From Rothia halotolerans (lineage in GTDB: Bacteria > Actinomycetota > Actinomycetes > Actinomycetales > Micrococcaceae), in contig NZ_NOIU01000001.1 in assembly GCF_004136635.1 (NCBI RefSeq), positions 248,001 to 312,000 of the forward strand: DNA of 64,000 nt. The letters run 5' to 3'. Shown piece by piece: positions 59,183-64,000 of this stretch (its first letter is position 1; each line of letters begins with the position of its first letter). The notes under the pieces are model-generated. The model did not search any database and was not told where the DNA came from. It was given only the letters and a program-made list of their open reading frames with translations. A program made the translations under genes and the position numbers.

Positions 59183-60418
59183 TCAGTCGAACCACGGGTC
59201 CAGCCCCCAGAGGGGGAAGACCTCCCGGCGGGTGGAGATCACCGCGCGGTCCAGCTCGTCCTCCGGGTCGTAGCCGACCTCCCAGGGCCGCCACCACAGG
59301 TCGGAGCCGTCGCCCATCCGCTCCGGGGCCTCGATCCCGTACTTCTCCCGGATGTGCTCCCGCCAGCTGGCCGGCGTCGGATCGCTCAGCCGCACGGGGC
59401 TCCCCGCCGCGACGCCGATCAGGTGGGCCCAGGAGCGGGGCACGACGTCGAGCACGTTGTACCCGCCGCCCCCGGTCGCCAGCCAGCGGTCCTCGCACAC
59501 CTCCGCGGCGAGGTCCGCGATCGCGCCGGCGACCTCGCGGTGGGCGTCCACGCTGATCCGCAGGTGGGTCAGCTCGTCCCGGAAGTGGGAGTCGCAGCCG
59601 TGCTGGGAGACGATGATCTGCGGCTGGAAGGCCCGGACCAGCGGCGGCACGACGGCGTGGAAGGCGCGCAGCCACGCGGCGTCGCCGGCCGCGGTGGGCA
59701 GCGCGACGTTCACCGCCGTCCCCTCGGCCCCGCCCGCTCCCCCGGTCTCGGAGGAGAATCCGGTGCCGGGGAACAGCGACATCCCCGTCTCGTGCAGCGA
59801 GAGGGTCATCACCCGCGGGTCGTCCCAGAAGATGCTCTGGGTGCCGTCGCCGTGGTGGGCGTCGACGTCGATGTAGGCGATCCGCTCGAAGCCGTGCTCC
59901 AGCAGGTAGGTGATGCCGACGGCGCAGTCGTTGTACACGCAGAAGCCGCTCGCATGGTCGCTGTGGGCGTGGTGCATCCCGCCGCCGAAGTTCACCGCGT
60001 GCTGGACCCGACCCTCCGCGATCGCGGCGGCGGCCTGCCGGCTCCCGCCCGCCAGGCGCCCCGCGGCCTCGTGCACGCCGGCGAAGCCCGGGGTGTCCTC
60101 GCCGTCGAGCCCGTAGCCCTCCAGCCCCACCGCGGGGTCCTCGCTGAAGGCCTTGACCGCCTCCAGGTACGGCCGGGTGTGCACGCCCAGCAGCACGGAG
60201 TCCTCGGCGACCTCCGGCTTCTCGATCATGACGCCGGGCAGGTCGAAGAGCCCGAGGTCCTTCGCCAGCCGGGCGGTCGCGTCCAGCCGGCTCGGGTGCA
60301 TGGGGTGGTAGTCCCCGAAGGAGTACGCGGTCATGCTGGGGTCCCACAGCACGGCGGTGCGCGGCCCCCCGCGGCCTCCCTCGCGGAGCTGCTCTGTAAG
60401 TGTCGTCACACTTTTCAT
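59183..60418 (-). CDS. acuC: AcuC-type class I deacetylase
   Basis: A 411-residue histone-deacetylase-fold enzyme. The zinc/charge-relay motifs are GGGMHHAHSDHASGFCVYND (paired histidines), IDVDAHHGDGTQ (zinc Asp and His) and SQHGCDSH, with the tyrosine-bearing GGGGYNV near residue 325. In Bacillus AcuC deacetylates and thus reactivates acetyl-CoA synthetase; the same protein-lysine deacetylase role is likely. Neighbouring ArsR and GntR genes may control it. The start at 60418 has no clear ribosome site. Confidence 0.92.
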   Translation of the reverse strand: MKSVTTLTEQLREGGRGGPRTAVLWDPSMTAYSFGDYHPMHPSRLDATARLAKDLGLFDLPGVMIEKPEVAEDSVLLGVHTRPYLEAVKAFSEDPAVGLEGYGLDGEDTPGFAGVHEAAGRLAGGSRQAAAAIAEGRVQHAVNFGGGMHHAHSDHASGFCVYNDCAVGITYLLEHGFERIAYIDVDAHHGDGTQSIFWDDPRVMTLSLHETGMSLFPGTGFSSETGGAGGAEGTAVNVALPTAAGDAAWLRAFHAVVPPLVRAFQPQIIVSQHGCDSHFRDELTHLRISVDAHREVAGAIADLAAEVCEDRWLATGGGGYNVLDVVPRSWAHLIGVAAGSPVRLSDPTPASWREHIREKYGIEAPERMGDGSDLWWRPWEVGYDPEDELDRAVISTRREVFPLWGLDPWFD

Positions 60419-60517
60419 TGTGGCACGTTCCCGTCCCCAGCGCGGAACCGGCCCCTCCGGAGCCTCCGGGAGGGACTACGCTGAAGACCGTCAGCCCAAC
60501 AGCCGCCAGGAGGTCGC

Positions 60518-61930
60518 GTGCGCGCCCAGGACGCCATCGTCGAGCCTGCGCCCCGCCGCGTGCGGGCGCCGCGGTTCCGCGGCGTCGTCACCCGGCTCTT
60601 CGGCACCTCGCCCGCCCGGATCTCCATCACCCTCTTCCTCGTGGTGATCGTGGTCTGCTCGCTGCTGCTCATGCTGCCGATCTCCCACGACGCCGAGGAC
60701 CCGCCGACCTTCGCCCAGGCCTTCTTCACCTCCACCTCGGCGGTGACCGTGACCGGCCTGACCACGGTCTCGACCGCCACCCAGTGGAGCCTGTTCGGCC
60801 AGCTCGTCATCCTCCTCGGGATCCAGATCGGCGGCCTGGGCACGCTGACCATGACCTCCCTGCTGGCCATGGCGCTGGGGCGCAAGCTGGGGCTGCGGAC
60901 CAAGCTCTTCGCCCAGGAGGGGCTGAGCATCACCCCCAAGCTCGGCAGGCTCGGCGAGGTCAAGTCGCTGCTGCTCGTGGTGGTGCTGACCTCGGTGAGC
61001 ATCGAGGCCGCGATCGCGCTGGTCCTGGCGCCCCGGTTCATGCTCCTCGGCGAGAATCTGCTCACCGCCGTGTGGCACGGGGTCTTCTACGCGATCTCCT
61101 CGTTCAACAACGCCGGCTTCACCCCGCACTCCGACGGCCTCGTGCCCTACGGCAACGACTGGTGGATCCTGATCCCCCTGTGCATCGGCGTCTGGATCGG
61201 GTCCCTGGGCTTCCCCGTGATCCTGATGCTGCGGATGGTCGGCTTCCGGCTACGCTCCTGGAACCTCCACACCCGGATCACGGTGCTGGGCTCGGCGATC
61301 CTCGTGCTGGCCGGCACCCTGCTGTGGGGGGCCGCCGAGTGGGGCAACGCCGAGACCATCGGCTCCGAGTCCATGGTGGAGAGGATCCTGCACGCCTTCT
61401 TCGCCTCGGTCATGACCCGCTCCGGCGGCTTCAACCTGGTGGAGATGACGGATCTGAACCCGATCACGGTCCTGATCACCAACATGCTGATGTTCGTCGG
61501 CGGCGGCTCCGCCTCCACGGCCGGCGGGGTCAAGATCACCACCATGGCCGTGATCTTCCTGGCCATCATCGCCGAGGCCCGCGGGGACCAGCACGTCATC
61601 GCCTCCAACCGGACCATCCCCGACGGCGTGCTGCGGATCGCGATCTCGGTCGTGATGCTCAGCGCCACCTGCATCGTCGTCGGCACAGCTGCGCTGATGG
61701 TGATCTCGGACCGGCCCTTCGACCAGATCCTCTTCGAGGTGATCTCCGCCTACGCGACCTGCGGGCTGTCCATGGGGATCTCCTCCGAGGTGCCGCCGGC
61801 CGGGCTCTACATCCTCTCCGTCCTGATGTTCATCGGCCGGCTGGGCACGGTCACCGTGGCCACCGGCCTCGCGCTGCGCTCCCGCAGCAGGCTCTACAAG
61901 TATCCGGAAGAAAGGCCCCTCATTGGCTGA
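60518..61930 (+). CDS. TrkH/KtrB-family potassium channel subunit
   Basis: A 470-residue membrane subunit of a Trk/Ktr potassium uptake system with four helix-pore-helix repeats. The pore-loop signatures are TSTSAVTVTGL (about 75), FYAISSFNNAGFTPH (about 190), MTRSGGFNLVEM (about 305) and SAYATCGLSMGI (about 420). AGGAGG lies four bases before the GTG start. The regulatory subunit gene overlaps its 3' end by eight bases. Confidence 0.93.
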   Translation: MRAQDAIVEPAPRRVRAPRFRGVVTRLFGTSPARISITLFLVVIVVCSLLLMLPISHDAEDPPTFAQAFFTSTSAVTVTGLTTVSTATQWSLFGQLVILLGIQIGGLGTLTMTSLLAMALGRKLGLRTKLFAQEGLSITPKLGRLGEVKSLLLVVVLTSVSIEAAIALVLAPRFMLLGENLLTAVWHGVFYAISSFNNAGFTPHSDGLVPYGNDWWILIPLCIGVWIGSLGFPVILMLRMVGFRLRSWNLHTRITVLGSAILVLAGTLLWGAAEWGNAETIGSESMVERILHAFFASVMTRSGGFNLVEMTDLNPITVLITNMLMFVGGGSASTAGGVKITTMAVIFLAIIAEARGDQHVIASNRTIPDGVLRIAISVVMLSATCIVVGTAALMVISDRPFDQILFEVISAYATCGLSMGISSEVPPAGLYILSVLMFIGRLGTVTVATGLALRSRSRLYKYPEERPLIG

Positions 61931-62591
61931 TCGCTCACCGCACAACGCTCCCGTCCTGGTGATCGGGCTGGGCCGCTTCGGCGCCTCGACCGCCCAGCAG
62001 CTGCGCCGTCAGAACAAGGAGGTCCTGGCCGTCGAGCGGGACGCCGCGACCGTGCAGAAGTGGTCCGGCCTGCTGACCCACGTCGTCGAGGCCGACGCCG
62101 CGGACCTCGACGCCCTGCGGCAGGTGGGCGCCGGGGACTTCACCTCCGCCGTCGTCGGCGTGGGCACCTCGATCGAGTCCAGCGTGCTCATCACCGCGAA
62201 CCTGGTGGACCTGGGGATCGACCGGATCTGGGCCAAGGCGATCACCCCGGCGCACGGCAAGATCCTCTCCCGGATCGGCGCGCACCACGTGATCTACCCG
62301 GAGGCCGACGCCGGGCGCCGCGCCGCGCACCTGGTCTCGGGCCGGCTGCTGGACTACATCGAGTTCGACGACGACTTCGCCATCGTCAAGATGTACCCCC
62401 CGCGGGAGACGCACGGCTTCACGCTCGAGGAGTCGGACGTGCGCAACAAGTACGGGGTCACGGTGGTGGGTGTGAAGTCGCCGGGCGAGGACTTCACCTA
62501 CGCGACGGCGCGCACCAAGGTGACCTCCCGGGACGTGCTGATCGTCTCCGGGCAGGTCGACCTCATCGAGCGGTTCGCCGCCCGGCCCTGA
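61923..62591 (+). CDS. TrkA/KtrA-family regulatory subunit
   Basis: A 222-residue RCK-domain protein that gates the potassium channel. The Rossmann motif is VIGLGRFGASTAQQL (about 12-26); an RCK-N domain (1-140) is followed by an RCK-C domain (about 145-220). It binds nucleotides (ATP/ADP or NAD). The TTG start lies inside the trkH end with AAGAAAGG seven bases upstream, giving strict stoichiometry by coupled translation. Confidence 0.93.
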   Translation: MADRSPHNAPVLVIGLGRFGASTAQQLRRQNKEVLAVERDAATVQKWSGLLTHVVEADAADLDALRQVGAGDFTSAVVGVGTSIESSVLITANLVDLGIDRIWAKAITPAHGKILSRIGAHHVIYPEADAGRRAAHLVSGRLLDYIEFDDDFAIVKMYPPRETHGFTLEESDVRNKYGVTVVGVKSPGEDFTYATARTKVTSRDVLIVSGQVDLIERFAARP

Positions 62592-62700
62592 GCGGGACGG
62601 GCGTCGGTCGTGAGCCCTGCGGAGTGGGACGGCGGGACCGGGGCCGCAGCGAGCCCTGCCTGGGCCGGGCGGCCTAGCAGCGCGGAGAGGGCCGGCGGAG

Positions 62701-62791
62701 CGGTCAGCGCGTGCGCCGCTCCGCCCCGCGGGATCCTGCCCGGTCAGCGCGTGCGGCGCCGCTCCGCCCCGCCGGTCCGCGGGATCCTTCC
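62701..62791. repeat. Tandem direct repeat between trkA and proC
   Basis: Two imperfect copies, 62701-62740 and 62741-62791, both begin CGGTCAGCGCGTGCG and share the core CCGCTCCGCCCCG and GCGGGATCCT; the second has an 11-base insertion. It abuts the proC stop codon. It looks like a local duplication of the proC 3' flank. Confidence 0.75.
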
Positions 62792-62794
62792 CGC

Positions 62795-63646
62795 TCAGCG
62801 GCGGAATTCCTCCACCATCTCGGCGTTGCGCTCGGCCGAGGCCCGCGCCGCGCGCTCGGTCAGCTCGACCAGCCCGCCCTCGGCGAAGGCGTTGATGGCC
62901 CGCTCGGTGGTGCCGTTGGGGCTGCACACGGCCACGCGCAGCGCCTCGGGGTCGGCGTCGTCCGCGTGCAGCAGCTCCCCCGCGCCGGAGACGGTCTCCT
63001 TGGCCAGCAGGCGGGCGGTCTCGGCGTCGAGCCCCATGGACTCCCCCGCCTTCTGCATGGCCTCGGCGAGGAAGAAGGCATAGGCGGGGCCGGAGCCGGA
63101 GATGCCGGTGACGGCGTCGAGCTGGTCCTCGCGGACGTCGATCACGGTGCCGGAGTTCTTCAGCACCTCGTGGGCCAGCGCCAGCTGGTCCTGCGTGCAG
63201 TGCGTCCCCGGGGCCAGGGCGATGACGCCGCGGCCCACCCGGGAGGGGGTGTTGGGCATCGAGCGGATCACCGGCTGGCCCCCGGCGAGCGCGCCCTCGA
63301 GCATCGCCAGGTCGATGCCGGCGGCCACCGAGATCACCAGCGCCCCGGGCTCGAGCGAGCCGGCGATCTCTTCGGCCAGGTCCAGGATGCCCTTGGGCTT
63401 GACCCCCAGGAGCACGACGTCGGCCCCCTCCACCGCGTGCCGGTTCGCCTCCGCGTCGGACTCGCCGGAGAAGATCCTCACCCCGCGCTGGTCCTCGGGC
63501 AGCGAGTCGCGCAGGCGCTCGGCGCTGGCCTGCGAGCGGGTCGTGGCGCGCACGCTCGAGGGATCGGTGCCGCCGGCGAGCAGCCCCGCCATGATGGAGC
63601 CGTTCATCGAGCCGGTGCCGAGGAAGGCGATGGTCGTCTGAGCCAC
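62795..63646 (-). CDS. proC: Pyrroline-5-carboxylate reductase
   Basis: A 283-residue enzyme making proline from pyrroline-5-carboxylate with NADPH. The Rossmann motif FLGTGSMNGSI is near residue 8, VLLGVKPKGI near 80, SMPNTPSRVGRGV near 120 and GISGSGPAYAFFLAEAM near 165, with the C-terminal SPNGTTERAI that closes the active site. The GTG start at 63646 is preceded by GGAG. The longer upstream frame has no homology. The gene appears alone. Confidence 0.95.
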   Translation of the reverse strand: MAQTTIAFLGTGSMNGSIMAGLLAGGTDPSSVRATTRSQASAERLRDSLPEDQRGVRIFSGESDAEANRHAVEGADVVLLGVKPKGILDLAEEIAGSLEPGALVISVAAGIDLAMLEGALAGGQPVIRSMPNTPSRVGRGVIALAPGTHCTQDQLALAHEVLKNSGTVIDVREDQLDAVTGISGSGPAYAFFLAEAMQKAGESMGLDAETARLLAKETVSGAGELLHADDADPEALRVAVCSPNGTTERAINAFAEGGLVELTERAARASAERNAEMVEEFRR

Positions 63647-63723
63647 TGGATACTCCTGCCGTGTCGCGGGTCGGTACGCTCCCCACAGTATCCGATGCGG
63701 CGGGACGGGCAATCGGCGCGGGG

Positions 63724-64000
63724 CTACAACTGCCCCAGGTGCCTCCGCGCGAACTCGAGGGTCTCGGAGAGCCACTCGTCCCGCTGGTCGGCGCTCTTGG
63801 CCTTGCGGGTCGAGACCTCGGCCGCCACGACGCCGTCCCAGTCCGTCTCCACCAGGTACTCCAGGCACTCCGCGACCGGCTGGGTGCCGTGCCCGGGCCG
63901 CAGGTGCTCGTCCATGACGGAGTTGCCGGAGCCGTCCGTCAGGTGCACGTGCCCCAGCCGGGGCCCCAGCTGCCGCATCGCCTCCAGGGAGTCCATGCCG
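63724..64000 (-). CDS. Sugar phosphate isomerase/epimerase, C-terminal part
   Basis: The last 91 codons of a protein that continues past the window end. The segment GHVHLTDGSGNS followed by EHLRPGHGTQPV and VVAAEVSTRK is the C-terminal half of the xylose isomerase-like TIM barrel (AP endonuclease 2 family), including the metal-binding His and Glu. The substrate cannot be told from this fragment; endonuclease IV is less likely because the motifs differ. The stop codon is at 63724-63726. Confidence 0.8.
   Translation of the reverse strand, partial: GMDSLEAMRQLGPRLGHVHLTDGSGNSVMDEHLRPGHGTQPVAECLEYLVETDWDGVVAAEVSTRKAKSADQRDEWLSETLEFARRHLGQL

Overview
The window is ordinary, gene-dense chromosome from a very GC-rich Gram-positive actinobacterium. 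The protein families point to the order Micrococcales, probably a Micrococcaceae-type organism. Evidence includes NsrR-Hmp, a menaquinone-only quinone pathway, System II (Res/Ccs) cytochrome c maturation, the MetP/MetS importer, the actinobacterial ribosomal protein bS22, GTG/TTG starts, and many promoters that place the start codon at the transcription start. The genus cannot be fixed from sequence reading alone. I see no insertion sequence, prophage, integrase, plasmid gene or CRISPR array.

Layout. 1-1100: NO-detoxifying flavohemoprotein (cut by the window edge) and its NsrR-type regulator, with a clear operator. 1100-6400: PGPGW membrane protein, murB, an MFS carrier, a hadA/hadB-like dehydratase pair, a thiostrepton-resistance-type rRNA methyltransferase, and tRNA-Met and tRNA-Thr. 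6400-14900: DEAD-box helicase with long leader, DUF2079 membrane protein, AlkA-like glycosylase, thioredoxin, a drug-efflux MFS protein, tRNA-Tyr and yajQ. 14900-21400: htpX, a Fur-family regulator with catalase, and a divergent SseB / DUF6882 pair. 21400-26600: MetS/MetP, polyprenyl diphosphate synthase, geranylgeranyl-reductase-like (MenJ) and menG. 26700-33000: amino-acid ABC importer, then TetR plus an MMPL exporter. 33000-43500: menD, a NUDIX-HAD fusion, a PhoX-type phosphatase, menC, PAP2, an MBL hydrolase, glutamyl-Q synthetase and an EamA carrier. 43600-50900: putP, menB-menE-menA, CynX-type MFS, DUF4229 and a PLDc_N protein. 51000-56650: the cytochrome c maturation operon (tlpA-ccdA-resB-ccsB), a histidine phosphatase, a glutaredoxin and bS22. 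56800-64000: GntR and ArsR regulators with long acidic tails, AcuC-type deacetylase, TrkH/TrkA potassium uptake, proC and a truncated TIM-barrel isomerase.

How it fits together. Nearly the whole menaquinone pathway is here but broken into pieces: side chain (polyprenyl synthase), ring (menD, menC, menE, menB), joining (menA), methylation (menG) and side-chain reduction (menJ-like). It sits beside the machinery that matures the c-type cytochromes which take electrons from menaquinol. Isochorismate synthase, MenH and a DHNA-CoA thioesterase are not in the window. Stress functions (Hmp, catalase, thioredoxin, HtpX, AlkA) form a second theme.

The most noteworthy observations are the Tsr-like methyltransferase, the operator structures of nsrR/hmp, the Fur-catalase pair and tetR/mmpL, a recurrent leaderless promoter architecture, the NUDIX-HAD fusion, and the SseB-DUF6882 pair together with a shared C-terminal aromatic tail motif. 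None of these proves a wholly new system. The SseB/DUF6882 pair is the least understood locus. Family names come from reading the sequences, not from searches.
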